DNA of 64,000 nt from JARFUG01 sp050485365 (GCA_050485365.1 JBJHBH010000005.1:14283-78282), one strand, 5' to 3'; counted from the stretch's first letter, positions 52,295-63,982 are shown. Notes: generated from the letters alone by a model not told the origin. Numbers and translations are program-made.

Positions 52295-52897
52295 TTAGTC
52301 CTTGGATTGAAAAAGCCTGACCGCCCCGAGGCGCTCCAGCACCTCCACCACCTCGCACAGCGGCAGCCCCACGACGTTGGTGTAGCTCCCCTCGATGCGG
52401 CGGACCATGAAGACCCCCACCCCTTGGATGGCGTAGGCGCCCGCCTTGTCCATCGGCTCTCCGGTCGAAATGTACCCCGCGATTTCCGCCTCTGTCAACT
52501 CCTTGAAGGTCACGGCGGTCGAGACGAAACCGCTCTCGCAGCGCCCCGTCTCGCGGTCGCAGACCGCGTATCCCGACAGAACCTGGTGGCTTCGCCCCGA
52601 GAGGGAGCACAGCATCGCGGCCGCCTCTTCGGCGTCGCGCGGCTTGCCGAGGATCGCCTCGTCGCGAAGGACGATGGTGTCGCTGCCGACGAACCAGCGC
52701 CCGGGGACCTCGGCGCGAGAGGCGACCTCAAGGGCCTTCTGCCGGCTCAGGCGCTCGACGTGCGCTTCGGGCGTTTCGCCGGGGAGGATATCTTCGGCGA
52801 TGCGGCTCGGCACAACGGAGAAGCGGATGCCCACCTGCGCCATCAGATCGGCGCGGCGCGGGGATGCGGAGGCGAGGACGATGTCGGTAGGGATCAT
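52295..52897 (-). CDS. Maf-family nucleotide pyrophosphatase
   Basis: A 200-residue Maf protein, a house-cleaning pyrophosphatase for non-canonical nucleotides: ASASPRRADLMAQVG (near residue 8), GSDTIVLRDEAILGKP and SGRSHQVLSGYAV are the family motifs; the sequence VGLPLCEVVEVL ends the domain. Start 52897 is assigned from the family's usual N terminus; the Shine-Dalgarno sequence is weak. Upstream lies a REP-like palindrome. Confidence 0.88.
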   Translation of the reverse strand: MIPTDIVLASASPRRADLMAQVGIRFSVVPSRIAEDILPGETPEAHVERLSRQKALEVASRAEVPGRWFVGSDTIVLRDEAILGKPRDAEEAAAMLCSLSGRSHQVLSGYAVCDRETGRCESGFVSTAVTFKELTEAEIAGYISTGEPMDKAGAYAIQGVGVFMVRRIEGSYTNVVGLPLCEVVEVLERLGAVRLFQSKD

Positions 52898-52926
52898 TAT
52901 GCACCAGGGTTCAAATAAGGGGTCAT

Positions 52927-53021
52927 GTAGGCCGGGATAAGGCGGCAGCCGTTCCCGGCATGCCCGGAGGCGTCGCTGCGGGGTCAAGCTGCCGGAAACG
53001 CTTCGCTTATTCCGGCCTAAC
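52927..53021. repeat. REP-like palindrome
   Basis: GTAGGCCGGGATAAGGCGGC (52927 onward) and, inverted, GCTTCGCTTATTCCGGCC followed by TAAC (to 53021), each with a TTCCCGGCA or TTTCCGGCA end. The pair resembles REP units of enterobacteria (GTAGGCCGGA-TAAG). It lies between maf and trmFO. Confidence 0.65.
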
Positions 53022-53064
53022 GCCCTACGCCCGCCTATGGGTCCAATGTCTCATTTCATGGGAC

Positions 53065-54384
53065 CTATGGCTCGATGTTTTTCCGCCACCCCTCCAGATC
53101 CTCCAGCGCGCGTTCCGCCATCGCCAGGCGGCGGTCGGCGCGGCGGCGCTTTTTTCCTTCGAGGGGGGGGAAGAGGCCGTAGTTGACGTTCATCGGCTGG
53201 AAGTTCTGAGGCGATGACGAATTGAGGTGATGCAGGAGCGCCCCGAGGGCGGTCGTCGCGGGGGGAAGCGGCGCGGGAGCGCCCGTCTCGCGGCCGACGG
53301 CGAAGAGCCCCGCGAGAAATCCCGCGGCGGCCGACTCCACATACCCTTCCACCCCGGTGATCTGGCCGGCGAAGAAGAGGCGCTCCTCCCCTTTGAGCTG
53401 CAGCGCCTTGGTGAGACAGGCCGGGGCGTTGATAAAGGTGTTGCGGTGCACGCTCCCCAGCCGCGCGAAGCGGGCGTTCTCCAGCCCCGGGATGGTGCGC
53501 AACAGCCGCTTCTGCTCGGGGTAGGTGAGCTTGGTCTGGAAGCCGACGAGGTTGTAGAGGGTGGCGTGGCGGTCGTCCTGGCGCAGCTGCACCACGGCGA
53601 AGGGCTCGCGCCCCGTGCGCGGGTCGGGGAGCCCCACCGGCTTCATCGGGCCGAAGGCGAGGGTCATCTCGCCGCGCTCGGCCATCTCCTCGATCGGCAT
53701 GCACCCCTCGAAATGAATCATCTTCTCGAAATCGCGCGCCGGCACCTTCTCGGCGCCGCGCAGCCCCTCGACGAAGGCGAGGTACTCCTCCTTGGTGAGG
53801 GGGCAGTTGACGTAGTCGTCCCCCCCCTTGCCGTAGCGCGAGGCGCGCCACGCCTTGTCGAAGTCGATGGAGTCGGCCTCGACGATGGGGGCGATGGCGT
53901 CGTAGAAGTAGAGGTGCTCGCTTCCGGTGCGGCGGGCGATCGCCTCGGAGAGGGATTCGGAGGTGAGGGGGCCGGAGGCGACGACGACCGTCCCCTCGGC
54001 GGGGATCTCGACGATCTCCTCCCGGCGCAGTTCGACTTCCGGATGGCTCTCGATGCGCTCGGTGATGTAGGCGCTGAAGGCCTCGCGGTCGACGGCGAGC
54101 GCCCCCCCGGCCGGGACGGCGGTGGCGTCGGCGGCAGCCATGAAGAGAGTGCCGCAGCGGCGAAGCTCCTCCTTCAAGCACCCGACGGCGTTGTTCATCC
54201 CCGCCCCACGCAGGCTGTTGGAGCAGACGAGCTCGGCCAGCAGCGGCGAGTGATGGGCGGGGGAGAAGCGCTGCGGCTTCATCTCGAAGAGGGTCACCCG
54301 CACCCCCCGGTTCGCCGCCTGCCACGCCGCCTCGCACCCGGCGAGCCCCGCGCCGATGACGGTGATGTGCTTTTGTTCGCTCAC
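53065..54384 (-). CDS. trmFO: tRNA m5U54 methyltransferase TrmFO
   Basis: A 439-residue flavoprotein that methylates uridine 54 of tRNA with methylenetetrahydrofolate. FAD-binding motif GAGLAGCEAAWQAANRG (residues 11-27), the region with LVCSNSLRG (the catalytic Cys near 54) and GCMPIEEMAERG (the second conserved Cys) are all present. The length is normal. It sits directly after topA in the minus-strand block. Confidence 0.93.
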   Translation of the reverse strand: MSEQKHITVIGAGLAGCEAAWQAANRGVRVTLFEMKPQRFSPAHHSPLLAELVCSNSLRGAGMNNAVGCLKEELRRCGTLFMAAADATAVPAGGALAVDREAFSAYITERIESHPEVELRREEIVEIPAEGTVVVASGPLTSESLSEAIARRTGSEHLYFYDAIAPIVEADSIDFDKAWRASRYGKGGDDYVNCPLTKEEYLAFVEGLRGAEKVPARDFEKMIHFEGCMPIEEMAERGEMTLAFGPMKPVGLPDPRTGREPFAVVQLRQDDRHATLYNLVGFQTKLTYPEQKRLLRTIPGLENARFARLGSVHRNTFINAPACLTKALQLKGEERLFFAGQITGVEGYVESAAAGFLAGLFAVGRETGAPAPLPPATTALGALLHHLNSSSPQNFQPMNVNYGLFPPLEGKKRRRADRRLAMAERALEDLEGWRKNIEP

Positions 54385-54451
54385 GTGCGAAAATCCCTTC
54401 GTAACGCTTCAGGCCGCATGGTAAATAACCACACGGCCTGCAGTTTTTTCT

Positions 54452-54545
54452 CTCCCCTCCTACTTTAGGAGGAGCAGGGGGAGGTAAAGTTCATTCGAAA
54501 CCTACCTCCCCCCAACCCCCTCCTGATCCAGGAGGGGGAGAGGAG
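54452..54545. repeat. Inverted C-rich/G-rich repeat
   Basis: CTCCCCTCCTACTTTAGGAG and CCCCCTCCTGATCCAGGAGG each form a hairpin; the second ends next to the topA stop codon (54548). They occupy the spacer between topA and trmFO and may end or stabilise the topA transcript. Confidence 0.5.
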
Positions 54546-54547
54546 CC

Positions 54548-56917
<2,370 letters not shown>

Positions 56918-57006
56918 AGAACCTCAAAATGCAGGCAATGGGCGAGGGGCAAGAGGGAAGGCTTCCATCGCCCCTTGCTCTATAGCCTATCGCCTTGCTG
57001 CTAAAT

Positions 57007-57031
57007 AAAAAGGCTGCAGAATCCCGCAGCC
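57007..57031 (-). terminator. Rho-independent terminator after the DUF494 gene
   Basis: On the minus strand GGCTGC (57031-57026) pairs with GCAGCC (57017-57012) across an 8-base loop and is followed by TTTTT (57011-57007). It follows the DUF494 stop at 57043 by 11 bp. Confidence 0.7.
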
Positions 57032-57042
57032 CATTTTAACGC

Positions 57043-57510
57043 CTAATGATACAAATGCGACCAATCGTCCTCCAGAAGACGATCATACTCGCGCCGCCAC
57101 TCGTCGTGGGAGCGCGAGAAGAGGGTCAGGACGGTGATCGTCTTCATCTCCTTGAGGGAGACTTCGTCCTCGCCCATCTGCATCGCCCGGCCGATGACCT
57201 CCTCCTCAAGCTCGTCGTTGAGGATCCCCATCCCGCGAAGGCGAACGAGAAATCCCCGGGCTTCCAGGGAGAGGTCGCGGCACTCCTCGGCGGTGAAGAC
57301 GCGGTGGCTGGACAGGGCCAGGGGCGCCGAGGCGGCCCCTTCCGGAGCAAGGGAGAGGCTCTCCATCCACGAGAAGGCGGCGTCGATCTCTTCGGCCTCG
57401 AAGCCGACCGAGAGGAGCTCTTCCACGATCTCGGAATCCGACGGATGGTCGCGATCTTCCATCACGTACTGGGCGATGAGGCTGACGATAGCCAGGACCC
57501 GCTCTCTCAA
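57043..57510 (-). CDS. DUF494/Smg-family protein
   Basis: A 155-residue acidic, mostly helical protein of the DUF494 (Smg) family, found next to dprA and topA in many proteobacteria. Function unknown. The TTG at 57510 (LRERVLAIVSL) with GGGAG upstream is favoured; an upstream ATG would overlap dprA by 47 bp and give a foreign-looking N terminus. The last residues WSHLYH are typical of the family. Confidence 0.8.
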   Translation of the reverse strand: MRERVLAIVSLIAQYVMEDRDHPSDSEIVEELLSVGFEAEEIDAAFSWMESLSLAPEGAASAPLALSSHRVFTAEECRDLSLEARGFLVRLRGMGILNDELEEEVIGRAMQMGEDEVSLKEMKTITVLTLFSRSHDEWRREYDRLLEDDWSHLYH

Positions 57511-57538
57511 GGGTGCTCCCGTGATCGATCCGCACAGG

Positions 57539-58633
57539 TCACGAGGACCTGCCGCTTCGCACAAAACGCGTTCCAGGAAGCGCACTTACCCCTCCCCGGA
57601 GCTCCAGGTGCAGTAAAATAGCGGAAACGTCCATGGGTGTCAAGGCGCTTTTCCGAACGATTTCGTCGATATGCAGCGGCTCGTCTCCGAGCAGATCGTA
57701 GATGGCGCGCTCGCTGCCCCCCAGCTCGGCGGCGAGACGGTCCTCGGCGCTGCGCACCTCTTTGGAGGGGAGCCGAGGCCACAGCACCGACAGGATGTCC
57801 TGCGCCGAGGTGACGAGGTGGGCGCCGTCCTTGAGCAGGCGGTTGACGCCGCCGCTCGTCGCGGCGTAGACGTTGCCCGGCACCGAGAAGACCTCGCGCC
57901 CCTGCTCCAGCGCGAAGTCGGCGGTGATGAGCGAGCCGCTCTTCTCGGCGGCCTCCACCACGAGCGTCCCCTTGCTCAGGCCGCTGATGATGCGGTTGCG
58001 TCCGGGGAAATGTCCTGCCAGAGGGGGTGTGCCGGGGGGATATTCGGAGACGACCGCGCCGGCTTCGACGATGCGCTCAAACAGGCGAGCGTTTTCGGGG
58101 GGATAGACGCAGTCGATGCCGCACCCCAGCACGGCGACGGTCAAGCCGCCTCCTTCCAGAGCGCCGAGGTGGGCGGCGGTGTCGATGCCGCGGGCGAGGC
58201 CGCTGACGATGACGATCCCCCGCGATGCGACCTCGCGGCAGACCGACTCGGTCAGGCGCCGCCCGTTGGGAGAGGCGCGGCGGGCGCCCACGACCGCCAG
58301 GGCGTCCAGCGCGGGGATGCGGCCGCGCACGTAAAGAAGGGCGGGAGGGTCGGAGATGGTGCGCAGAATCGGCGGGTACTCGTCGTCGCGGAAGGAGACG
58401 ATGCGGACCCCGAGGCGCCGCATCTCCGTCCAAGCCTTCTGCACCGCCGCATCGTCGGCGGGGCAAAGCGAACGGGCGAGCGACTCGCGCACCCCGCAGC
58501 GCGCCCAGGCGGCCGCGGGCGCGGCGACAATGGAGGGCGCGTCGCCGAATGCCTCCATCAGGCGCATCAGCCCCGTGCGCCCGAGCCCCTTGGTCAGATG
58601 AAGGCGCAGCCAGTCTCTGTCTGAAGTCTCCAT
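57539..58633 (-). CDS. dprA: DNA-processing protein DprA
   Basis: A 364-residue DprA/Smf. The Rossmann-like core has VGARRASPNGR, SGLARGIDTAAH, GCGIDCVYPPEN, GRNRIISGLSKGTLVVEA and GSLITADFALEQGREVF. DprA loads RecA onto single-stranded DNA during natural transformation. The C-terminal winged helix (about residues 290-355) is present, and the N-terminal helix-hairpin-helix-like region (residues 1-70) too. No competence genes are nearby. GGGGGAGGGGGA precedes the ATG. Confidence 0.93.
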   Translation of the reverse strand: METSDRDWLRLHLTKGLGRTGLMRLMEAFGDAPSIVAAPAAAWARCGVRESLARSLCPADDAAVQKAWTEMRRLGVRIVSFRDDEYPPILRTISDPPALLYVRGRIPALDALAVVGARRASPNGRRLTESVCREVASRGIVIVSGLARGIDTAAHLGALEGGGLTVAVLGCGIDCVYPPENARLFERIVEAGAVVSEYPPGTPPLAGHFPGRNRIISGLSKGTLVVEAAEKSGSLITADFALEQGREVFSVPGNVYAATSGGVNRLLKDGAHLVTSAQDILSVLWPRLPSKEVRSAEDRLAAELGGSERAIYDLLGDEPLHIDEIVRKSALTPMDVSAILLHLELRGGVSALPGTRFVRSGRSS

Positions 58634-58662
58634 TCCCCCTCCCCCCGGTCTTTGCTATCTAC

Positions 58663-59655
58663 CTACTCCACAGCCGCCGTGACCCGGTCGCCGCGCTCGA
58701 TGGGCAGATTCGCCGTTTTGAGGATGAGGGCGGTGGCGGCGGTGCGCCGCACGTCGACGACGACGGCGGTCCCGAGAAGGATGTCTGGCAGAAGCAGATC
58801 CGCGTGCTGCAGCCCGAAGTCCGTCGCCTTGCGCGACCGGCTCAGGTGCAGGATGTTGCCGACCTCGAGGCCGTCCTCCTCGCCGAGATCGACGTACACA
58901 TAATCGTACTGCGCCAGGGCGCGCTGCCCCTCGCCGCCGCCGAGGACGACCCCCGTCGCCGCGCGGGACGCCTGTTTGAGGGCGATCTGGCGGCGCGGCG
59001 GCTCCCAAGGGAGCAGAAACGCTCCGCGCTCGATCTCCTTTTGCGCCGAGGTGATCACCGCCGAGGCGACCTGCGGGTGCGTCTCGGTGATCTGCAGTCC
59101 CCCCAGACGGGTGACGAGATAGCCGACGCGGAAACCGGTCTCCGGGTGGGTGACGGGCCGTCCGACGGAGACGAGCGTATAGCGGTCGCCCGGGCGGGCC
59201 TGGTCGAGGCGGCGCATCTCGACGAAGACCCGGTCGCCCGTGGCCTTCATGATCCGGTTCTCGACGCCGTCGATGATGCGCCCCGCGTCATCGAGCTCGC
59301 GGTCGGTCACGAAGGCCTCGGGGCCGTGTCCGATGGCCTTGATGACGACCGACTCCTCCACCGGCTCCGGCACGATGAGGGGCTCGGTGGGGGCGGGGGC
59401 GGGCTCGTCCTGCACGAGCTCGATGCGCCCGTCCTGAAAACGTACCTTCTGGCCGGGGTAGATGAAGTGGGGGTTGCGGATGTAGGGGTTGTGCGCCCAG
59501 AGGCTCGGCCAGTACCAGGGATCCTGGAGGAAGCGCTCGGAGATTCCCCAGAGGGTGTCGCCCTTCTGGATGACGTAGGTACGGGGCTCCTCGGCCGCGG
59601 CGGCCGTCAGAGGCAGCGCCAGAAGCGCCAGCAGCAACACGATTCTCACAATCAT
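58663..59655 (-). CDS. Exported LysM-domain protein
   Basis: A 330-residue exported protein with a signal peptide (about 1-20) and one LysM domain (YVIQKGDTLWGISERFL through FIYPGQKVRF, residues 27-72) that binds peptidoglycan. The remainder, about 250 residues, is beta-rich and typical of the LysM proteins that precede dprA in Geobacter-like genomes; function unknown. It lies 29 bp upstream of dprA. Confidence 0.85.
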   Translation of the reverse strand: MIVRIVLLLALLALPLTAAAAEEPRTYVIQKGDTLWGISERFLQDPWYWPSLWAHNPYIRNPHFIYPGQKVRFQDGRIELVQDEPAPAPTEPLIVPEPVEESVVIKAIGHGPEAFVTDRELDDAGRIIDGVENRIMKATGDRVFVEMRRLDQARPGDRYTLVSVGRPVTHPETGFRVGYLVTRLGGLQITETHPQVASAVITSAQKEIERGAFLLPWEPPRRQIALKQASRAATGVVLGGGEGQRALAQYDYVYVDLGEEDGLEVGNILHLSRSRKATDFGLQHADLLLPDILLGTAVVVDVRRTAATALILKTANLPIERGDRVTAAVE

Positions 59656-59724
59656 TCCAACCCCCTTGCTCGGGAAGCGCCGGACGCGGCGGGCGTCCGG
59701 AAATCTATTCTAACTACCGAAATC

Positions 59725-60402
59725 TCAGCGGTCCATCGACGCGCGGGCGGCGGCGCTCCCCGGGTAGCGGTCGTGCAGCAGCTGCAGCGTGCGGCGGGCC
59801 TCCTCCGGCTCGTCGGTCCGCTCCAGCGCGCTGGCCAGCTTCAGCAGCGCATCCGGAGTCTTGCTCCCCTGGGGGTCCTGCTCCGAGATTTTGCGGAAGG
59901 CGTCGATCGCCTGGGGATAGCGCCCGAGAGCATAGTAGCATTCTCCGAGCCAATACCGGGCGTTGCCCGCCTGTTCGCTGGCGGGAAAGAGGCGCAGAAA
60001 CGTTTCGAACCCCTGGGCGGCCTGCTCGTAGCGCCCCGAGGCGAAACTCGCGAAGGCGCGAAGATAGATGTCGGTGGGGCTGCCGGCGGCGGCGCCCTCG
60101 GCGCGCGGCGGTGCTTCAGGGGGCGCAGGGGGCGAGCTTGCGGCTTTATCCCCGAGAGAGGTGACGTTTTGCGCCACGATGGTGCGTCGCAGCTCCTCGG
60201 TGATCTGCTGCTGCTCGCGAAGCCACCCCTCCAGCACCAGGACGCTGTCGCGAAGGCGCTGCACCTCGCGGGAGAGCTCGGCGTGCTCGGCTTCGAGCTG
60301 CGCCGCACTGCGCATCGCTCCCGGCTGGGGAGCGGTCGCCGCGCACCCGGCGGCAAAGAGTACGATCGCCGCCAGCAGCGGCATGCACAGGGTCGATCTC
60401 AT
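59725..60402 (-). CDS. cpoB: Tol-Pal system protein CpoB/YbgF-like
   Basis: A 225-residue lipoprotein: signal peptide ending with lipobox FAAGC (Cys20), a coiled coil (about 33-78, RSAAQLEAEHAELSREVQRL) and three TPR-like repeats (YLRAFASFASGRYEQAAQGF; ARYWLGECYYALGRYPQAID; ALLKLASALERTDEPEEARR). CpoB links PBP1B and Tol-Pal during division. The other tol genes are not in the window. AAGGAG precedes the ATG. It is divergent from the U32-family gene. Confidence 0.82.
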   Translation of the reverse strand: MRSTLCMPLLAAIVLFAAGCAATAPQPGAMRSAAQLEAEHAELSREVQRLRDSVLVLEGWLREQQQITEELRRTIVAQNVTSLGDKAASSPPAPPEAPPRAEGAAAGSPTDIYLRAFASFASGRYEQAAQGFETFLRLFPASEQAGNARYWLGECYYALGRYPQAIDAFRKISEQDPQGSKTPDALLKLASALERTDEPEEARRTLQLLHDRYPGSAAARASMDR

Positions 60403-60582
60403 CTTGAATGCTCCTTCGGTCCGGATCGCAAAACAACTGAAAAACTATAGAGTTTCATGCTCAGAGTCAAGCACTATCAGGGACTTGCGCTCTTTTGCGC
60501 CAATTCATCCGTTGGAAGCCTCCCTCGGCCGTGCTATGGTAGCGCGCGAACGCATTTTACTCCAAAGAGAGCCCACGCGACG

Positions 60583-61797
60583 ATGGCCCCACCGGAGCTT
60601 CTCGTCCCCGCCGGGGACATGGCAAAACTCAAGACAGCCCTCGACTACGGCGCCGACGCCGTCTATCTGGGCGCCGAGCGCTTCGGTCTGCGCGCCCACG
60701 CCGGCAACTTCACCCTGGAGCGGCTCGCCGAGGCCCGCGCGCTGACGCGCGAGCGTGGGAAGCGCCTCTACCTGACCCTCAACGCCTACATGCGCCCCGC
60801 CGATCTCGCCCCCTTGAGCGAGCTTTTGCACGAGCTGCGCCCGCTCGACCTCGACGCCTACATCGTCTCGGACCCCGGCGTGCTGTCGCTGGTGCGCCGC
60901 ATCGACCCGCAGCGCCCGATCCACCTCTCGACCCAGGCCAACACCACCAACGCCGCGGCCGCCGAATTCTGGAAGGGGGCGGGGGTGAGCCGCGTCAACC
61001 TCGCCCGGGAGTCGACCCTGAGCGAGATCGCCGAGATCGCCCGGCAGGTCGACATCGAGCTGGAGGTCTTCGTTCACGGCGCCATGTGCGTCGCGGTGTC
61101 GGGGCGCTGCCTGCTGTCGGCGGCCCTCACCGGCCGCAGCGCCAACGAGGGGGCGTGCGCCCACCCCTGCCGCTGGCGCTACGCCCTGGTGGAGGAGACG
61201 CGCCCCGGCGAGGCCTTCTCCGTCGAGGAGGACGCGCGCGGCACCTACATCCTCAACTCCCGCGACCTCTGCCTTGTCGAGCACCTGCCGCGCCTCATCG
61301 AGGCGGGGGCGACGAGCCTCAAGATCGAGGGGCGCATGAAGAGCCTGTACTACGTCGCGGCGGTCACCCGCGTCTACCGGGCGGCCCTCGACCGCTACCT
61401 GGAAGACCCCCACGGGTGGCGCTGCGACCCGGCCTGGCTCGAAGAGCTCGACAAGGTGAGCCACCGCCCCTACGGCAGCGGATTTCTCTTCGGCGCCGAC
61501 GATCCGCAGATCCACACGGGCGACAGCAAATACCGGCGAAGCTGCGACTTTGTCGGCGTCGTTCTGGAGGCGCCGTCCGAAGGGCGCGCCCTGGTCGAAG
61601 GGCGGGGGCGCTTCTTCCCCGGCGAGGAGCTCGAGCTCATCGGCCCCGCCATGCGCCAGGCGCGCTTCACCGTCGGGGAGATCCGCTCGGCCGAAGGCGC
61701 CCTCCTGTCCGCCGCCCAGCCAAACGCGAAGATCGTGACCGAGCTCCCCGAGGGGTCGCGCCCCGGAGACCTGCTGAGGAGGGATCGAATCGCCTAG
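60583..61797 (+). CDS. U32 peptidase-family protein (TrhP/YegQ-like)
   Basis: A 404-residue U32 family protein. The N-terminal signature is ELLVPAGDMAKLKTALDYGA with DAVYLGAERFGLRAHAGNF, and the cysteine segment (VFVHGAMCVAVSGRCLLSAA, then EGACAHPCRWRY) holds four conserved cysteines. Relatives include TrhP (tRNA hydroxylation) and UbiU/V; which one applies here cannot be read by eye, though a short single-copy form with this cysteine set is usually called YegQ-like. The ATG at 60583 removes a non-conserved upstream stretch. Confidence 0.87.
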   Translation: MAPPELLVPAGDMAKLKTALDYGADAVYLGAERFGLRAHAGNFTLERLAEARALTRERGKRLYLTLNAYMRPADLAPLSELLHELRPLDLDAYIVSDPGVLSLVRRIDPQRPIHLSTQANTTNAAAAEFWKGAGVSRVNLARESTLSEIAEIARQVDIELEVFVHGAMCVAVSGRCLLSAALTGRSANEGACAHPCRWRYALVEETRPGEAFSVEEDARGTYILNSRDLCLVEHLPRLIEAGATSLKIEGRMKSLYYVAAVTRVYRAALDRYLEDPHGWRCDPAWLEELDKVSHRPYGSGFLFGADDPQIHTGDSKYRRSCDFVGVVLEAPSEGRALVEGRGRFFPGEELELIGPAMRQARFTVGEIRSAEGALLSAAQPNAKIVTELPEGSRPGDLLRRDRIA

Positions 61798-61835
61798 GCT
61801 TGCGGATTTTGATTTACATAAGGTGGTTTTTCGAA

Positions 61836-61873
61836 CTGAATTCAAAATTCAACATTCAAAATTCAAAATTGCC
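61836..61873. repeat. AT-rich dispersed repeat, reversed
   Basis: TGAATTCAAAATTCAACATT then CAAAATTCAAAATTGCC. It is the complement of the repeat at 28457 and lies just before the phosphoesterase stop codon. Confidence 0.5.
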
Positions 61874-61878
61874 TTTTC

Positions 61879-62550
61879 TCACGCCTGCCAGCACGACTCG
61901 CTCTCCACGTCGCAGCACGACAGGGTGCGGCCGTAGACGGCGCCGGTGTCGAGGGCGATCTTGTTGCGCGAAAAGAGGACGCCGGTGCGCGGGGTGTGGC
62001 CGAAGACGACCTTCTTCCCCCAGTTGTACGACGAGAAGAGAAAATCGTCCCGGATCCAGAGCATGTCCCGGGCGTGCTGCTGCGGCAGGGGGATTCCGGG
62101 GCGCAGCCCGGCGTGAACGAAGATGAACCCCTCGGTTTCGTAATAAAGCTCCAGGTGTTCGAGAAAGTCGAGGTGTTCTTTGGGGATGCGCAGCTTCGAG
62201 CCATCGCGGTACTGCTCGAGGGTGCTCTCGCCGCCGTTGCTGTAGTAGACGAGTTGATTGCGTCCGGCGAGAAAATCGAGGAACATCTCCTCGTGGTTCC
62301 CCTTGAGAAAGACCGTGCGGGGGAATCGGAGACCGAAGTCGATGAGATAGTCGATCACCCCCCGCGAGTCGGCGCCGCGGTCGATGTAGTCGCCGAGAAA
62401 GACGATGCGGTCGTGGGGCCCGGGCCGCACCTTCGCCATGAGCTTTTCAAGCTGGGGGAGGCATCCGTGGATATCCCCCACGGCGAGGAGCCTCCCGGCG
62501 CCCCCCTCGTCCCCTTCCGGGCTCGGCTGCGATTTTTTGAAAATTTTCAT
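61879..62550 (-). CDS. Serine/threonine phosphatase-type metallophosphoesterase
   Basis: A 223-residue calcineurin-like metallophosphoesterase with the complete metal-binding set: GDIHGC, GDYIDRG, KGNHEEMF, FVHAG and FGHT. Size and motifs match small PrpA/ApaH-like protein or nucleotide phosphatases. The ATG at 62550 (MKIFKK) is favoured over an upstream ATG. No partner kinase is nearby. Confidence 0.88.
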   Translation of the reverse strand: MKIFKKSQPSPEGDEGGAGRLLAVGDIHGCLPQLEKLMAKVRPGPHDRIVFLGDYIDRGADSRGVIDYLIDFGLRFPRTVFLKGNHEEMFLDFLAGRNQLVYYSNGGESTLEQYRDGSKLRIPKEHLDFLEHLELYYETEGFIFVHAGLRPGIPLPQQHARDMLWIRDDFLFSSYNWGKKVVFGHTPRTGVLFSRNKIALDTGAVYGRTLSCCDVESESCWQA

Positions 62551-62647
62551 GGGACCAGTATACCATCGATCCCACGGCGCGTTTGCTCCCGGCATTGCCG
62601 CACGACGCCCGGCGGGTGTGCATCCCATCCAATCAAGGAGGCTTTAC

Positions 62648-63373
62648 ATGAAACGGATTCTTCTGGCGGCTGTCGCCCTGGCCCTGCTCGCCTCTCCCGC
62701 CGCGGCGGGCAGGTACGACATTGTCATCGATGCCGATCTGCCAAACGCCACCTTCTCCAGCTTCGTGCGCGAAGCCGGCACCGCCACCGCCTACCGCGCC
62801 CTGGCGCCGGCCGCGCCGCAGGGAGTTTTCGGCTTCGACGTCGGCATCGCGGTGAGCGGGGTCGACATCCGCAACGCCGCCTGGGAGCCCCTCTTCAGGG
62901 ACAACGACGCGCCGAGCCTCCTCCCCGTACCGAGGCTGCAGGCACGCAAGGGGCTCCCCTTCAACTTCGACGTCGGCGCCTTCTATGCCGATATCCCCAA
63001 CAGCAACATGAAGATGTGGGGGGCCGAGGTGCAGTGGGCGCCCCTCGAAGGGGGGATCGCTATGCCCGCCTTCGCCCTTCGGGGGAGCTACTCGACCCTT
63101 CGCGGCGTGAGCGACCTCGACTTGGAGACCTACGGCGTCGATGCGGTCCTCAGCAAGGGCTTTCCGCTGCTGACCCCCTACGGCGGCATCGGCCTCATCC
63201 GCGTCGAGGGGGATTACACCGGCACGGCCAACGAGGCACTGACCAGGCACACCTTCAACGAGGTGCGCTACTTCGGCGGCGTCCAGCTCTCGCTGGCGCT
63301 GCTGCGGCTCACGGCCGAAGCCGAATACATGGATCGCCCCGTCTACTCCCTCAAGGCGAGCGTGGGGTGGTAG
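62648..63373 (+). CDS. TIGR04219-type outer-membrane beta-barrel protein
   Basis: A 241-residue protein with signal peptide MKRILLAAVALALLASPAAA and an eight- or ten-stranded outer-membrane barrel (LNFDVG-like strands, VGAFYADIPNSNMKMWG; final residues KASVGW ending in an aromatic residue). It resembles the TIGR04219 family, small barrels of unknown function in Desulfuromonadia and gammaproteobacteria. AAGGAGG lies 7 bases before the ATG. Confidence 0.78.
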   Translation: MKRILLAAVALALLASPAAAGRYDIVIDADLPNATFSSFVREAGTATAYRALAPAAPQGVFGFDVGIAVSGVDIRNAAWEPLFRDNDAPSLLPVPRLQARKGLPFNFDVGAFYADIPNSNMKMWGAEVQWAPLEGGIAMPAFALRGSYSTLRGVSDLDLETYGVDAVLSKGFPLLTPYGGIGLIRVEGDYTGTANEALTRHTFNEVRYFGGVQLSLALLRLTAEAEYMDRPVYSLKASVGW

Positions 63374-63397
63374 AGACGTTGAAAAGGGGAGGCGATC

Positions 63398-63982
63398 TCA
63401 GATCGCCTCCCCTTCGACATCGCGGATCTTCACGACCCGGCAGCAGATCCGCCGCCCCGCCAGATCGCGATGGAGGCGCACCAGGAAGCGCACCGTGACC
63501 ACCTTGTGGATGGCCGCCTGCGTGAAGCGGTACAGCGCCTTGCGAAAGGGGCCGGGCGCCTCGCCGAGCAGCAGCGGACAGTAGTCGGAGAGGTTGAGAA
63601 CGACACGCACCCCGGAGGGGAGTGGTTCGCAGGAGAAGGTCAGCTCTCCCCCCTCGCACCCTCCCGGGTGGAGCAGAATTCCGCCGTTGATGGCGAGGGC
63701 GATGCGCTCCTCGGAGGCGGCGTCCTTCTCGAAGCGCAGCAGCGCCGGCCCGAAGCGAAAGAGGCGAAACTCGATCCCCGCGTCGGTCTCCACGGGGGCG
63801 ACCGCCCCGAGGGTGAAGCGCCGGATATGCCCGAGATAACGATCGAGGAGGGTGCGAGGGGTGATCCCCCCCGCCAACTCGGCCGGGATCACCGTCGACT
63901 GCACCGAGCGCACCGAAGACACCTTCTGCAGCACCTGGGCGCAGGCGATCTCTCTTTCTGGGTAGGGGGGGGAATTGCCCAC
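63398..63982 (-). CDS. Uncharacterised protein
   Basis: A 194-residue protein I do not recognise. It has no signal peptide or membrane helix. Its middle (RFGPALLRFEKD; LTFSCEPLPSGVRVVLNLSD; CPLLLGEAPGPFRKALYRFT) is beta-rich with isolated cysteines, and the end is RICCRVVKIRD. The GTG at 63982 is well supported by AAGGAGA upstream, so the gene is complete although it lies at the window edge. Confidence 0.6.
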   Translation of the reverse strand: MGNSPPYPEREIACAQVLQKVSSVRSVQSTVIPAELAGGITPRTLLDRYLGHIRRFTLGAVAPVETDAGIEFRLFRFGPALLRFEKDAASEERIALAINGGILLHPGGCEGGELTFSCEPLPSGVRVVLNLSDYCPLLLGEAPGPFRKALYRFTQAAIHKVVTVRFLVRLHRDLAGRRICCRVVKIRDVEGEAI

